A DNA stretch of 64,000 nt from Vagococcus martis (GTDB taxonomy: Bacteria; Bacillota; Bacilli; Lactobacillales; Vagococcaceae): contig NZ_MVAB01000001.1 in the NCBI RefSeq assembly GCF_002026305.1, positions 496,001-560,000 on the forward strand, in the 5' to 3' direction. Below, piece after piece: positions 8,610 through 18,587 of the stretch (position 1 is the first letter of the stretch; the number at the start of each line of letters is the position of its first letter). The translations under genes and the position numbers were made by a program. The notes under the pieces are model-generated. The model saw only the letters and a program-made list of their open reading frames with translations. It searched no databases and was not told the origin of the DNA.

Positions 8610-9596
8610 ATGACTTACAATATTACTCACGATAAACAAACAGATATCCATTATATTACCGTTACAAAATCAAATCACAGTGTCACGTTCGTTGATTTTG
8701 GGGCTAGAATTCAAAAATGGATCACTCCAGATAGATTTGGTAATAAAGATAACATTTTACTTTCACCAGATACTCCGGAAGAAATTATCAATGATACTGC
8801 TCAATTTGGTGCACTAGTTGGACCTGTAGCTGGACGTATTAAAGAAGGAAAATGGAATGGGTATCAATTTGAAAAAAATAATGGGAACCATCACTTGCAT
8901 GGAGGCAGTAATGGCTGGTGGCATCAATTTTGGGCATTTGATATTGAAGAACATGACGAAGGTACGATTGTTCATTTTATGTTAAAAGACACATTAACAG
9001 ATTATCCCGGACCAATTTATGTCAAAAATTCTTATAAAGTAACAGATGACGCAATTGAAATGACAACAAGTTGCCACTCTGACAGTGATACAATTGTCAA
9101 TCCTACTAATCATATTTACTTTAATTTAAATGGTAAGGATAAACAAGATATCACCAATCATCTATTAACCATCCACGCAGATAGTATTTTAGAAACAGAT
9201 GACGAAACGATTCCTACGGGAGAATTACTTGACGTAACGAACACTGGTTATGATTTTAGACAACCTCGCTTACTAAAAGAAGCCCTAAATTCTTTACCTA
9301 ACGGCATTGATGATGCTTTTTTACTGACATCTGAACAGCCTCAAATTATATTAAGTCAACCAGATAATGGAAGAAATATTCAGCTATTATCTGATAGGCA
9401 AGCTGCTGTTGTGTTTTCTACAACAGGATTTGCTACTGATCAATCAGTATCGGGAGAAAAAATGCATTCTCAATTAGGCATCGCAATTGAGACTCAGGAA
9501 CTACCTGATGTGGTAAATCATCCTCACTTAGGAAATATTGATCTCAAAAAGCAACAAATTAAAACGTGGCATACTACCTATCAATTCTTTGTTTGA
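8610..9596 (+). CDS. galM: Aldose 1-epimerase (mutarotase) family
   Basis: A 328-residue galactose-mutarotase-like beta-sandwich protein. Supporting motifs are GARIQKW near the N-terminus, GPVAGRIKEG, the His in HLHGG, NPTNHIYFNLNG with the catalytic His of the family, and the C-terminal catalytic Glu in GIAIETQELPD. It interconverts alpha and beta anomers of a hexose; whether the substrate is galactose, glucose or a sugar phosphate cannot be read from sequence, so the symbol is a family label. GGGAGG ribosome site precedes the ATG. The nearest sugar genes are a HAD-like protein upstream and a beta-glucoside operon on the other strand downstream. Confidence 0.82.
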   Translation: MTYNITHDKQTDIHYITVTKSNHSVTFVDFGARIQKWITPDRFGNKDNILLSPDTPEEIINDTAQFGALVGPVAGRIKEGKWNGYQFEKNNGNHHLHGGSNGWWHQFWAFDIEEHDEGTIVHFMLKDTLTDYPGPIYVKNSYKVTDDAIEMTTSCHSDSDTIVNPTNHIYFNLNGKDKQDITNHLLTIHADSILETDDETIPTGELLDVTNTGYDFRQPRLLKEALNSLPNGIDDAFLLTSEQPQIILSQPDNGRNIQLLSDRQAAVVFSTTGFATDQSVSGEKMHSQLGIAIETQELPDVVNHPHLGNIDLKKQQIKTWHTTYQFFV

Positions 9597-9611
9597 TGAC
9601 ATTAATAATCA

Positions 9612-9742
9612 AAAGGTCAGCCAAAAAGTCACTTTTTAAAATAAAAATCACCAAATTAATAAAACAAAAGTCCCATAAAGTCAGTGTTTTAATAAACTGT
9701 TTTCATGGGATTTTTTTTATTTTACGTCTTTTAGGTCACCCT
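9612..9742. repeat. Nested palindromic repeat, copy A
   Basis: An approximately 130-bp element similar to copy B at 53896-54025. The best conserved part is a central hairpin (stem TCCCATAAAGTCAGT / ACTGTTTTCATGGGA around 9671-9711 with loop GTTTTAATAA) followed by a T run. Weaker outer arms (GGTCAGCC at 9615, GGTCACCCTCT at 9733) correspond to the outer inverted repeat of copy B. It lies between convergent galM and the ROK kinase gene, so it likely also terminates transcription. Confidence 0.7.
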
Positions 9743-9746
9743 CTTT

Positions 9747-10607
9747 TTATATTGTTTCTATAAAATTAATTGCAGCTCCGATTAAATTAGCATCATTTTT
9801 AAACTGACATGCTGATACTACTGGTGTGATGTGTTGCAATCGAACACTTGCTAACTTTTCATATAACCTTTTTTGTAATTCATCAATCACTTCTGGTCTT
9901 TCTGAAATAGCCCCACCAACGATAATCATCTCTGGATCCAAAGCCACTTGTAAATCATATAGTATTTGAGAAATGTTTTCATACATCGTATCCAATAATT
10001 CATTGGCTAGTGGATCTCTTAAACTGGCTAATCTAAACAATTGTTTTCCATCAATTACTTCGCCAGTAACTTTTTCATATGCCTTAGTCGCCTTAACAAT
10101 TGTACCTGTTTCACTCAATATTCTATTTGTATGATTTTTCATCAAACCAAATTCTCCACCAAATAAGTGAGCTCCTTTATAAAGGGAACCATTAATAAAT
10201 ACTGCTCCACCAACACCCGTTCCTAAAACAAGAAATAGTGCGTGATTGACATTTGTCCCCACTCCACAATTCATCTCAGCAATCCCTGCACAATTCGCAT
10301 CATTTTCAATTCGAATTGGCAATTTAAAAGCTTTTTCAAATATATCAAATATCGGGCAATTATGAAGATATGGTACTGCACTAATGCCATCAATTATCCG
10401 AGCCTTAGCATCAACCACACCTGGAGAGCTGATAGCTACTCCTTCTACATCTACCGGGTAATGGTTGATTACTTTCTTCATTTGTTCAATTATTGAATCT
10501 AAATTTTTGGGAGTAAAAAATTGTGTATTAAACGATAAACTGCCATCTTCCCACAAACCACATTTTACTGCCGTTCCTCCTATATCAAATACAGCCAAAT
10601 TTGTCAT
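9747..10607 (-). CDS. ROK-family sugar kinase
   Basis: A 286-residue ROK kinase. The N-terminal phosphate loop is DIGGTAVKCGLWE, followed by ENDANCAGIAE and LVLGTGVGGAVF, and a late AISERPEV segment. The zinc-binding CxCGxxGCxE motif of many ROK glucokinases is absent: the region after the conserved GEFG reads LMKNHTNRILSETG. It directly follows a family-1 glycosidase gene; the stop codon of that gene overlaps the GAGGTG ribosome site of this one. The likely job is phosphorylating glucose or an intact beta-glucoside released or handled by that enzyme; the exact substrate is not determinable. Confidence 0.82.
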   Translation of the reverse strand: MTNLAVFDIGGTAVKCGLWEDGSLSFNTQFFTPKNLDSIIEQMKKVINHYPVDVEGVAISSPGVVDAKARIIDGISAVPYLHNCPIFDIFEKAFKLPIRIENDANCAGIAEMNCGVGTNVNHALFLVLGTGVGGAVFINGSLYKGAHLFGGEFGLMKNHTNRILSETGTIVKATKAYEKVTGEVIDGKQLFRLASLRDPLANELLDTMYENISQILYDLQVALDPEMIIVGGAISERPEVIDELQKRLYEKLASVRLQHITPVVSACQFKNDANLIGAAINFIETI

Positions 10608-10616
10608 ATTAACACC

Positions 10617-11990
10617 TCAAAATCCATTATTTTTAGATAATTCTTTAAACCATAATCCGCTTTTTTTTACAGTACGTTGATAGTTATTTTTTAAATCCAC
10701 ACGATAAAAACCATAACGATTTTTATACCCATTTAGCCATGACCAACAATCTACAAATGTCCATGTATGGTAACCAAAACAATTGCTACCTTCTTCAATT
10801 CCTCGATGTAGGTATTCTAAATGCTCTTTCATAAACTCAATTCGATAATTATCTATTATCATACCAGATTCATCCATGAAACGCTCTTCATCTGCGACTC
10901 CCATCCCATTTTCTGATACATACCAAGGAATATTACCATAATCGTCTTTCATCATTATAGCCACATCATACATCGCTTCTGGATAAATTTCCCATCCACG
11001 ATAAGGATTAATCCTCTTGTCAGGCCAATCGTATGACTCATAAAAATCCGTCGGAAAAATAGCTGGGTGTCGAATTTCTCTAGGTGCTTGAACTCTCATT
11101 GGTTGATAATAATTTATTCCAATAAAATCAACAAGATTACGAGAAATAGCTTTTTTATCATCTGATAAAATATCAGGTGTTAAATCATTTTCTAATAATA
11201 GTTCACTTAGTTCAACCGGAATAGTCCCTAATACACATGGATCTAAAAAACTTTTTATTATCAATAAATCAGCTTTTCTTTTTGCTTCTTGATCTTGTCT
11301 TTTATCACTTTTAGCATATGTAGGTGTCACATTTAATATAATACCAATTCTACCATCATTTTGAGTATCACGAAATGCTTGAACTGCATAAACATGTGCC
11401 ATCAGTGTATGAAAACCAACTTGAATTGCTTTTTTTAAATCAATAATAGCTGGGTAATGATAACCATAAAGATACCCACATTCAATATGAACGAGTGGTT
11501 CATTAAATGTTACCCAGTCACTCACCAAATCACCAAATAACTCAAAAGCTGTTTTAGCATAAAAATGAAATGCTTCGACTGATTCCCTTGTCTCCCAACC
11601 ACCTTTTTCCATTAGCCACCAAGGCATATCAAAATGAAACAAATTAACGATTGGATGAATCCCTTCATCTAACATTGTTTGAAAGTAATCTCGATAAAAC
11701 ATCACAGCTTCTTGATTAATCTTTTTCCCATCCGGTAACAATCTTGCCCATGAAATAGAGGTACGATAAGAATTTAATCCAATCTCTTTCATTCGTTTAA
11801 TATCATTAATGTATTCCTCATACACATTAGACGTGTTTTCCGGTCCTTCATTTGCATGAAATTTCTCAGGATTTAACTCAAACCATTTATCCCATGTTGT
11901 CGCACTTTTTCCATTACCTAATGAATGCCCTTCTGTTTGAGGTGCTGATGCTGCTGATCCCCATAAAAAATTAACTGGAAATTTTAACAT
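10617..11990 (-). CDS. Glycoside hydrolase family 1 beta-glucosidase or 6-phospho-beta-glucosidase
   Basis: A GH1 enzyme of 457 residues: N-terminal FPVNFLWGSAASAPQTEG, acid/base Glu in VTFNEPLVH, nucleophile Glu in YVSENGMG, and the C-terminal HTWTFVDCWSWLNGY segment. The start is the ATG at 11990; a GTG three codons earlier lies within the AGGAG site. The aglycone/phosphate-recognising tail (WSWLNGYKNRYGFYRVD) lacks a clear phospho-specific Ser-Lys-Tyr pattern, so non-phosphorylated and phosphorylated substrates remain possible. No PTS component is adjacent, and a ROK kinase follows, consistent with a route in which a sugar enters unphosphorylated. Confidence 0.85.
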   Translation of the reverse strand: MLKFPVNFLWGSAASAPQTEGHSLGNGKSATTWDKWFELNPEKFHANEGPENTSNVYEEYINDIKRMKEIGLNSYRTSISWARLLPDGKKINQEAVMFYRDYFQTMLDEGIHPIVNLFHFDMPWWLMEKGGWETRESVEAFHFYAKTAFELFGDLVSDWVTFNEPLVHIECGYLYGYHYPAIIDLKKAIQVGFHTLMAHVYAVQAFRDTQNDGRIGIILNVTPTYAKSDKRQDQEAKRKADLLIIKSFLDPCVLGTIPVELSELLLENDLTPDILSDDKKAISRNLVDFIGINYYQPMRVQAPREIRHPAIFPTDFYESYDWPDKRINPYRGWEIYPEAMYDVAIMMKDDYGNIPWYVSENGMGVADEERFMDESGMIIDNYRIEFMKEHLEYLHRGIEEGSNCFGYHTWTFVDCWSWLNGYKNRYGFYRVDLKNNYQRTVKKSGLWFKELSKNNGF

Positions 11991-12341
11991 GATACCCACT
12001 CCTTATCTCATTATCTTTACTATCTATTATAAAATAAGATATATCTTTTATAAAGAAAAACATCTAAAAAAATATTTGATATATCATATAATATTGTGAA
12101 ATTTTTATAATAAAAAAAGAATAGACACCTTTTTGAATACCTGTTCATTCATGTTACATAACTAACTCTATATAAAACAAATCACTTGATATTTAATGAG
12201 CATGAAGTTTCGTTAATACCCCTTTTTGTACTTTGTCATTCACAAGCATAATGTTATACATTGATTTTACTTTCTGTTATATTTTGCACATGTCACATAT
12301 AGATGTATTTGTGATAAATCATACATATAAGGATGGATACA
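11991..12341. promoter_or_regulatory. Divergent intergenic region between GH1 operon and nox, with paired palindromes
   Basis: For the minus-strand GH1 operon a -10 TATAAT (12029-12024 region) preceded 17 bases upstream by TTTATA can be read. Between them lies the palindrome AAGATATATCTT (12036-12047). A second palindrome TGATATATCA (12077-12086) has the same GATATATC core, 40 bases centre to centre. This suggests an operator pair for an unidentified regulator. The nox-proximal half is AT-rich; I see no confident nox promoter, Rex box or catabolite-response element there. Confidence 0.45.
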
Positions 12342-13676
12342 ATGAAAGTTGTTGTTATAGGATGTACTCATGCAGGGACATCAGCAGTAAAAAGTATTTT
12401 AAAAGAATCACCAGAAGCCGAAGTGATTGTCTATGAAAGAAACGATAATGTGTCGTTCCTATCATGTGGAATCGCACTCTACGTTGGTGGCGTTGTCAAA
12501 AATGCGCAAGACTTATTCTACTCAAATCCTGAGGAGCTAGCTTCTCTAGGTGCTACAGTAAACATGGAGCATAATGTGACATCCATCGATACTGAACTTA
12601 AACAAGTGACAGCTGTCAACTTGAAAACAAATGAAACAAGCATTACGTCATATGATAAATTAGTGATGACAACAGGATCATGGCCTATTGTCCCTCCTAT
12701 TCCAGGAATTAAAGCCAATAATATTTTATTATGTAAAAATTATAATCAAGCAAATAAAATCATCGACTCTGCTAAAGATGCCAAAAAAATCGTTGTTGTG
12801 GGTGGTGGATATATAGGTATTGAACTAGTTGAAGCGTTTGTCGAATCAGGTAAAGACGTCACCTTGATAGATGGCCTGGATCGTATTTTAAATAAATATT
12901 TAGATAAACCTTTTACAGATAAACTAGAACAAGAATTACTTAGTCAAGGGGTCACACTGGCATTAGGAGAAAATGTTGCACGCTTTGAGTCTGATGAGCA
13001 ATCTAATGTGAAAAAAGTACATACGGCTTCTAAATCTTTTGAAGCAGACATGGTGATTCTGTGTGTTGGATTTAAACCTTCGACAGAATTATTAGGTGAC
13101 AAAGTTGAAAAACTACCTAATGGTGCGATTAAAGTGAACGAGTATATGCAAACAAGTCAGCCTGATATTTTTGCTGCAGGTGATAGTGCAATTGTTCACT
13201 ATAACCCAACACAGTCAGATAACTATATTCCTTTAGCAACAAACGCTGTCAGACAAGGTTTATTAGTTGGAAAAAACATTGAAAAACCAACCCTAGCTTA
13301 TCGTGGAACTCAAGGAACATCAGGTTTGTATTTATTTGGTTGGAAAATTGGGTCTACTGGTTTAACCATAGAAAATGCATTGGCTCAAGGGATTAATGCT
13401 GATATGGCATATTTAGAAGATAACTACCGTCCAGAATTCATGCCTACAACAGAAAAAGTTATGATGCAACTGGTATTTGACAAGGATACAAAACGCATAT
13501 TAGGCGGTCAATTAATGTCTAAATATGATATCACTCAGTCAGCTAACACATTGTCTTTAGCCGTTCAAAATGAGATGACAGTTGAAGATTTAGCATTATC
13601 AGACTTCTTCTTCCAACCTCATTTTGATCGTCCGTGGAACTATTTAAATTTATTAGCCCAAGCAGCTATGAACTAG
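12342..13676 (+). CDS. nox: NADH oxidase, water-forming type
   Basis: A 444-residue flavoprotein of the NADH oxidase/CoA-disulfide reductase group. It begins MKVVVIGCTHAGTSAV (FAD site), has the redox-active Cys42 in VSFLSCGIALYVGG that reduces O2 through a sulfenic acid, the NADH fold at VVVGGGYIGIELVEAF and the FAD-binding IFAAGDSA. The single active-site cysteine is typical of enzymes that reduce O2 to water and regenerate NAD+ in lactic acid bacteria. I start at 12342 because AAGGA lies eight bases upstream; an ATG nine bases earlier overlaps that site. Single gene ended by a strong terminator. Confidence 0.92.
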   Translation: MKVVVIGCTHAGTSAVKSILKESPEAEVIVYERNDNVSFLSCGIALYVGGVVKNAQDLFYSNPEELASLGATVNMEHNVTSIDTELKQVTAVNLKTNETSITSYDKLVMTTGSWPIVPPIPGIKANNILLCKNYNQANKIIDSAKDAKKIVVVGGGYIGIELVEAFVESGKDVTLIDGLDRILNKYLDKPFTDKLEQELLSQGVTLALGENVARFESDEQSNVKKVHTASKSFEADMVILCVGFKPSTELLGDKVEKLPNGAIKVNEYMQTSQPDIFAAGDSAIVHYNPTQSDNYIPLATNAVRQGLLVGKNIEKPTLAYRGTQGTSGLYLFGWKIGSTGLTIENALAQGINADMAYLEDNYRPEFMPTTEKVMMQLVFDKDTKRILGGQLMSKYDITQSANTLSLAVQNEMTVEDLALSDFFFQPHFDRPWNYLNLLAQAAMN

Positions 13677-13697
13677 TTTCTACTATTATATAGAGTA

Positions 13698-13739
13698 AAA
13701 AATCCTTAAAGCCGTTTAATCGACTTTAAGGATTTTTTT
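13698..13739. terminator. Bidirectional terminator between nox and a convergent gene
   Basis: AAATCCTTAAAG (13700-13711) and CTTTAAGGATTT (13724-13735) form a perfect 12-bp stem with T runs in both directions. Confidence 0.88.
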
Positions 13740-14550
13740 ATATTTCATCTGTAAAAGAAATGCGATCATGAACTTTCATGAAATTAGGTCTTGAAAAAAA
13801 TAAATCATCATATACGGCTACTTTTTCACTTGCTTCTAACATCAAGATAGCAATTTTATTTGTAAATACTTCTATTTCCTTAATATCAAAAGGTGTATAA
13901 GATAATATGAATTCTTTTTCTAGATGAGACAATCGAGATTTTTCACCTTCATAGTTTCGCCAATCGTCATCTATATTTGGCTCAGTACCTTTTGATAAGT
14001 ACCACATTGATACCAGATGTTGTTTAATAGACAAAACAATTGACTCGATATGATTACTTTCATTTCTTCTCCATGCACGATATAAATTAAAATAATCTGC
14101 ATAGTATTGATTTAATATATGATCAAAGACTTCTTGCGTCACAACATATTGCATACCCTTTGATAAATTATGTAACTCGGTCAAAGTCCCATCATCTTTA
14201 ATAATCTCAATATGTTTATATAAAATACTAGGCTCTAACATTTCTAATGTGTATACCATCAAATCAAGTTTGATAAATGTTGCATAATGAATAATCGAAT
14301 GATTATAATCAAATAATTCGATAAATAAATAATCGCCAATTGATCGAATGATCTCACGTTGCTTCTGTTCTATTTGAATACCTGGTTTTAGAATGATACG
14401 TGCATTAATATCAGAATAAAAGTCTTCCGTCTTATCGCCAATTGAACCACTAAAATAGGCACCAATAATATCATTATCTTCCTTTACTAATCTCGCAAAT
14501 CTATTTTGTAATTTATCTCTTTCAACGGGTAAATTTGAATCCACTAACAT
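13738..14550 (-). CDS. Nucleotidyltransferase-like protein (Lnu(B)/aminoglycoside-type fold), altered metal site
   Basis: The 270-residue protein has the Pol-beta-type nucleotidyltransferase signature near residues 28-55: AYFSGSIGDKTEDFYSDIN. In active enzymes the end reads SDxD/E; here the second acidic residue is Asn. A third candidate acidic residue is present in FIKLDLMVY. The rest is a helical C-terminal domain, as in plasmid and chromosomal lincosamide or aminoglycoside nucleotidyltransferases. With one of the metal ligands replaced I would not call it a resistance enzyme. It is a single gene, convergent to nox, with a 500-base AT-rich region upstream. Confidence 0.55.
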   Translation of the reverse strand: MLVDSNLPVERDKLQNRFARLVKEDNDIIGAYFSGSIGDKTEDFYSDINARIILKPGIQIEQKQREIIRSIGDYLFIELFDYNHSIIHYATFIKLDLMVYTLEMLEPSILYKHIEIIKDDGTLTELHNLSKGMQYVVTQEVFDHILNQYYADYFNLYRAWRRNESNHIESIVLSIKQHLVSMWYLSKGTEPNIDDDWRNYEGEKSRLSHLEKEFILSYTPFDIKEIEVFTNKIAILMLEASEKVAVYDDLFFSRPNFMKVHDRISFTDEI

Positions 14551-15050
14551 ACTAACCTATCCCCCTTCAATATCTACTATATACAGTATATTCAAAAATA
14601 ACTGGTTTTACAAAAGATTTTATAAATAAATCAACAATTTTATCATTTTTTCACTTATTCGATGGTTTTATAAAAAGACAACAATGTAACAAAACAAATT
14701 AACTTAGTAACATCTGTAATAATTATCAGTTTATTATAATAACTTATAATGAAAAACAATTAATAATTTCACTCAAAAATTATCATATTACATTGTTTTT
14801 ATTACATAATAAAAAATATTTTAGTCATTATATGTTAAATAAGTAGTAAAAACACTGTTTTATAGTTCGTTACATATTATGAACAAATAAATATTTCTAT
14901 ATGTCAAAAATTGTAATATTAAACTATATTTTGTTACCAAATTTCACTCATTCTTTCACCTAAGAAATATGATTCGATGGTAAAGTATATCTTGTCGTTG
15001 GATATCAACGAAGTAAATTAAAACAATTTTAAAAGGAGATTTTTAAATTT
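14551..15050. other. 500-base AT-rich intergenic region upstream of the LysM gene
   Basis: No open frame of note. TGTAAT/ATTACA-type hexamers occur repeatedly (for example around 14717, 14787, 14803, 14919). They do not show the direct-repeat spacing of WalR boxes. Close to the LysM gene is a small hairpin CGTTG (14996-15000) - GATAT - CAACG (15006-15010). The length suggests a long leader or complex promoter for the LysM protein, but I cannot define a promoter with confidence. Confidence 0.4.
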
Positions 15051-15620
15051 ATGAAATCACTAAAAACATTAATATTTGGTAGCACATTTGCATTAGGACT
15101 ATTATTCAGTACAACTGTACTTGCTGACTCTGTATACACTGTAAAAGCTGGAGACACTCTTTCTTCTATCTCAGTTGAATTCTTTGGCTCAAACAACAAC
15201 ATCGAACAAATCGCTAAAGACAATAATATTAAAAATATGCATATGATCTTCCCAGGTCAAGAATTAACCATTAAAACAGATGGAAAAACAACAACACCTG
15301 TGGAAACATCAGCTGTTACTTCTGAACCTGTACAAGAAGAAAACACTTATGTTGCACCACAACAAGAAACTCAAGCAGCTGTGTCTTCAGCTCCTGCTAC
15401 AACTTCTAGTGCAAAAGAATGGATTGCTCAAAGAGAATCAGGTGGTGACTATAATGCAACTAATGGACACCATATCGGACGTTACCAATTAGACCCAAGT
15501 TATTTAAATGGTGACTACTCTCCAGCAAACCAAGAACGTGTTGCAGATCAATATGTTGCTGGTCGTTATGGTTCATGGGAAAACGCTCAAGCATTTTGGA
15601 TGAATAACGGTTGGTACTAA
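15051..15620 (+). CDS. Secreted LysM protein with transglycosylase-like C-terminal domain
   Basis: A 189-residue exported wall protein. Residues 1-25 form a signal peptide cleaved after TVLA. A LysM peptidoglycan-binding module follows (about 27-74, VYTVKAGDTLSSIS ... IFPGQELTI), then a Thr/Glu/Gln/Ala-rich linker (75-120). The C-terminal ~65 residues (KEWIAQRESGGDY, GRYQLDPSYLNGDYSP, ERVADQYVAGRYGSW) match the short lysozyme-like/IsaA-type domain of many enterococcal and lactobacillar wall proteins, with the candidate catalytic Glu in RESGG. It likely binds and trims peptidoglycan. An AAAGGAG site precedes the ATG; a terminator follows at once. Confidence 0.85.
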   Translation: MKSLKTLIFGSTFALGLLFSTTVLADSVYTVKAGDTLSSISVEFFGSNNNIEQIAKDNNIKNMHMIFPGQELTIKTDGKTTTPVETSAVTSEPVQEENTYVAPQQETQAAVSSAPATTSSAKEWIAQRESGGDYNATNGHHIGRYQLDPSYLNGDYSPANQERVADQYVAGRYGSWENAQAFWMNNGWY

Positions 15621-15649
15621 AAAAAACCTCATTTGAGGTTTTTTTTATT
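15621..15649. terminator. Bidirectional terminator between LysM gene and copA
   Basis: AAAACCTC (15623-15630) - ATTT - GAGGTTTT (15635-15642), flanked by A and T runs on both sides. Confidence 0.88.
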
Positions 15650-18104
15650 GTTTTGGTTTAAATCTTTTTAAACGAAGAGCATTCAATAAAACAGAAACGG
15701 AACTAAAACTCATCGCAGCTCCTGCAATTATAGGATTAAGTAGTGGTCCACCAAATAAATGTAATACACCCATTGCTACAGGAATACCTAATATATTGTA
15801 TCCAAATGCCCAGAAAAGATTTTCTTTAATATTTCTCATTGTCGCATCAGATAGCTCTATTGCTGTTGCGACACTTTTTAAATCATCATTCATTAGCACA
15901 ACATCGGCAGATTCAATCGCCACATCTGTTCCATTACCAATTGCTAACCCGATGTCTGCTTGAGCTAAAGCTGGTGCATCATTAATCCCATCACCAACCA
16001 TGCCAACTTTCTTACCTTGTTTTTGCAATCGTGCCACTTGATTTGCTTTATCTTCTGGCAATACCTCACTGACAACTGTATCAATACCTACTTGACTAGC
16101 GATGGCTTTGGCTGTCAACTCATTATCTCCCGTCAACATGACCACTTGTTTTCCTAATTTTTTTAATGTCGTAATAGCTTTAATGCTACTTGGTTTAATC
16201 GGATCAGCTACTGCAATAATCCCAACTACTTTTTGTTTAGTTGCCACATACATCGGTGTTTTACCTTCTTGTGCTAATCTATTTACTGCTTCTTTTTTGT
16301 CATCTAAATTGATTTTTTGCTCAGTCATTAAGCGTTTATTTCCAATGTAGTACGAAATACTATCAACAGAAACAGTAATTCCTTGACCCGGTATCGCTAC
16401 GAAATCAGAAATTGATAATAAATCAATTGTCATCTCTTTTGCTTTTTCAACAATAGCTTGTCCTAACGGGTGTTCAGAATGAACTTCTGCTGAAGCAGTT
16501 AACTGGAGAATATCAGTTTCTCTTAACTCATCAAATACTAAAACATCTGTTACAACAGGTTTGCCTTCTGTAATGGTTCCAGTTTTATCAAATACTATGG
16601 TATCGAGTTGATGAGCAGTTTCTAGTGCTTCACCACTTTTTATCAAAATACCATTTTCAGCACCCTTACCTGTTCCAACCATGATAGCTGTTGGTGTTGC
16701 GAGACCTAACGCACATGGACAGGCAATAACTAAAACAGAAATGGTAATCGTCAACGCAAAAATCCATGATTCTTGTCCTAAAAAATACCATAATAAGCCA
16801 GATACAATCGCTAAGACAATAACAATCGGAACAAATACTCCAGATACTTTATCTGCTAATTGCGCAATCGGTGCTTTAGATCCCTGTGCTTCTTCAACTA
16901 ATTTGATTATTTGTGATAATGTTGTATCTTGCCCAACTTTAGTCGCTCTAAATTTAAAACTTCCTGTTTTATTTAAGCTAGCACTAACTACTTTATCTCC
17001 AACTCTTTTCTCAACGGGAATACTCTCACCAGTAATCATTGATTCATCCACCGCACTATTTCCTGAAATAACGTCGCCATCAACAGGGATTTTTTCACCC
17101 GGACGCACGATTAATACATCCCCTAAGACCACTTCTTCAACTGGAATACTAACTTCTACATCATCACGAATTACAGATGCTGTTTTTGGTGCGAGATTTA
17201 TTAGAGTTTTAATCGCCTCAGATGTTTTCCCTTTTGACACAGCTTCAAAATATTTTCCAAGTGTAATTAAAGTCAGAATAGTTGCGGCTGATTCATAATA
17301 CAGATTCATTGCAAAGCTACTATCTCCTAAAATCACTTGAATTGTCCCATAGATACTATAAAGTGTTGCAGCACTTGTTCCAAGAGCAACAAGAGAATCC
17401 ATATTAGGATGTCTTTTGACTAACGCTTTAAAACCAACCGTAAAAAATGGCCATCCTATTGCGATAACGGGAATGGTTAAAACTAATTGGGTCAACGCAA
17501 ATGCTACTGGTGAATGCATCGGATCAATCACTGTTGGTAAAGGTAGACCAACCATATGCCCCATTGAGATATAAAGTAGTGGCACAGTGAAAATTGCGGA
17601 AGAAATAAATCTCTTCCACATAACTTTTATGTGTTTTTCTTTATTATCTTCTTTTGTGTCTGTACTGACTTTCTCTACTTCTCTATCAATTGCTGAGTAT
17701 CCAGCATCAGATACAACGTTAATAATATCTTCTTTTGATGTAACGGCTGGATTAAATAAAAGCGTCATACTTTCTATTGCTAAATTAACAGATACTTCTT
17801 TGACTCCATCCATCTTACTGACAGCTTTTTCAACTGCACTTGAACAGGATGCACAACTCATTCCTTCAATATCAAATGTCGCCGACACGTATTGTTCAAC
17901 AACATCATACCCTGCATCCTTCACTGCTTTAGCGATATCTTCTTCTTTTAGAGTCTCTGTATCATAAGTTACATCTAATTTTTCAGTAGCCAAATTAACA
18001 CTGGCTTTTTTTACACCTGAGAGTTTTGATACAACTTTTTCTACTGTACTCGAACAAGATGCACAACTCATTCCTTCTACTGGTAAAATAATTCTTTTTT
18101 CCAT
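15645..18104 (-). CDS. copA: Copper-exporting P1B-type ATPase with two heavy-metal domains
   Basis: An 819-residue Cu(I) ATPase. Two N-terminal HMA domains each carry GMSCASC (first within the first 20 residues, second near residue 80). The membrane metal site is the CPC of [12 protein letters not shown], the phosphorylation site [11 protein letters not shown] and the hinge [16 protein letters not shown]. The C-terminal membrane helices contain the usual YNILGIPVA and [15 protein letters not shown] elements. I start at the ATG at 18104; an upstream in-frame GTG overlaps the AGGTG ribosome site and the copY stop. It follows copY in a two-gene copper-responsive operon; it could also move Ag(I). 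Confidence 0.95.
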   Translation of the reverse strand: MEKRIILPVEGMSCASCSSTVEKVVSKLSGVKKASVNLATEKLDVTYDTETLKEEDIAKAVKDAGYDVVEQYVSATFDIEGMSCASCSSAVEKAVSKMDGVKEVSVNLAIESMTLLFNPAVTSKEDIINVVSDAGYSAIDREVEKVSTDTKEDNKEKHIKVMWKRFISSAIFTVPLLYISMGHMVGLPLPTVIDPMHSPVAFALTQLVLTIPVIAIGWPFFTVGFKALVKRHPNMDSLVALGTSAATLYSIYGTIQVILGDSSFAMNLYYESAATILTLITLGKYFEAVSKGKTSEAIKTLINLAPKTASVIRDDVEVSIPVEEVVLGDVLIVRPGEKIPVDGDVISGNSAVDESMITGESIPVEKRVGDKVVSASLNKTGSFKFRATKVGQDTTLSQIIKLVEEAQGSKAPIAQLADKVSGVFVPIVIVLAIVSGLLWYFLGQESWIFALTITISVLVIACPCALGLATPTAIMVGTGKGAENGILIKSGEALETAHQLDTIVFDKTGTITEGKPVVTDVLVFDELRETDILQLTASAEVHSEHPLGQAIVEKAKEMTIDLLSISDFVAIPGQGITVSVDSISYYIGNKRLMTEQKINLDDKKEAVNRLAQEGKTPMYVATKQKVVGIIAVADPIKPSSIKAITTLKKLGKQVVMLTGDNELTAKAIASQVGIDTVVSEVLPEDKANQVARLQKQGKKVGMVGDGINDAPALAQADIGLAIGNGTDVAIESADVVLMNDDLKSVATAIELSDATMRNIKENLFWAFGYNILGIPVAMGVLHLFGGPLLNPIIAGAAMSFSSVSVLLNALRLKRFKPKQ

Positions 18105-18115
18105 TTGTATACACC

Positions 18116-18556
18116 TCACTTATGACAATTACACTGACCAACGACACAATTACATGATACTTTTTTTGGCGCATTTCTTTTTTTTATCGTTAACAAATCA
18201 ACTAAATTATCAATATCTTGTTCTGATAATTCTTGTTCTTCTATTAATTGATAAAGCATTCGGCCTTTTTTCTTTTGACAAATTTTGTCTAAATCTTGCT
18301 CTAATAAAGTATTGACTGCTACTTCTTCATTCACTAATGCTTCATAAATAAATTGCTTGCCATTTTTTTGAGTGGTTAAATACTCTTTATCGACAAGTCT
18401 TGCCAATAATGTTTTGACTGTCGATATACTCCATTCCATCGTATCTCCTAATACACCTAAAACAAATCGACTAGTGACTGAATCATTTGCCCAAACAACT
18501 TTCATTATTTCCCACTCTGCTTGAGTAATGGAAACATGTTTCTCTTTGGTTACCAT
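18116..18556 (-). CDS. copY: CopY/TcrY copper-responsive repressor
   Basis: A BlaI/MecI-type winged helix (about residues 8-80, [16 protein letters not shown] ... [19 protein letters not shown]) followed by a dimerisation region and the C-terminal cysteine cluster [10 protein letters not shown] (about 135-144). This CxCxxxxCxC motif binds Zn in the repressing state and Cu(I) in the released state. At 146 residues it matches Enterococcus hirae CopY. It is the first gene of the copY-copA operon, preceded by an operator that overlaps its promoter. Confidence 0.95.
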   Translation of the reverse strand: MVTKEKHVSITQAEWEIMKVVWANDSVTSRFVLGVLGDTMEWSISTVKTLLARLVDKEYLTTQKNGKQFIYEALVNEEVAVNTLLEQDLDKICQKKKGRMLYQLIEEQELSEQDIDNLVDLLTIKKRNAPKKVSCNCVVGQCNCHK

Positions 18557-18587
18557 GAATTCACTCCCTTAATTATTTTATAAGTAC

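Noticed and set aside
12090-12332. Rex box or cre site controlling nox or the GH1 operon
   Set aside because: TTGTGA half-sites occur near 12094 and 12308 but the second halves and spacing do not fit; cre-like strings have wrong spacing around CG.
13738-14550. Calling the nucleotidyltransferase an antibiotic resistance gene
   Set aside because: A key acidic residue is changed and the identity to known resistance enzymes cannot be assessed by eye.
14551-15050. WalR-type TGTWAH repeats upstream of the LysM gene
   Set aside because: Several TGTAAT-like hexamers occur, but none as a direct pair with the five-base spacing of WalR boxes; they are expected in such AT-rich sequence.
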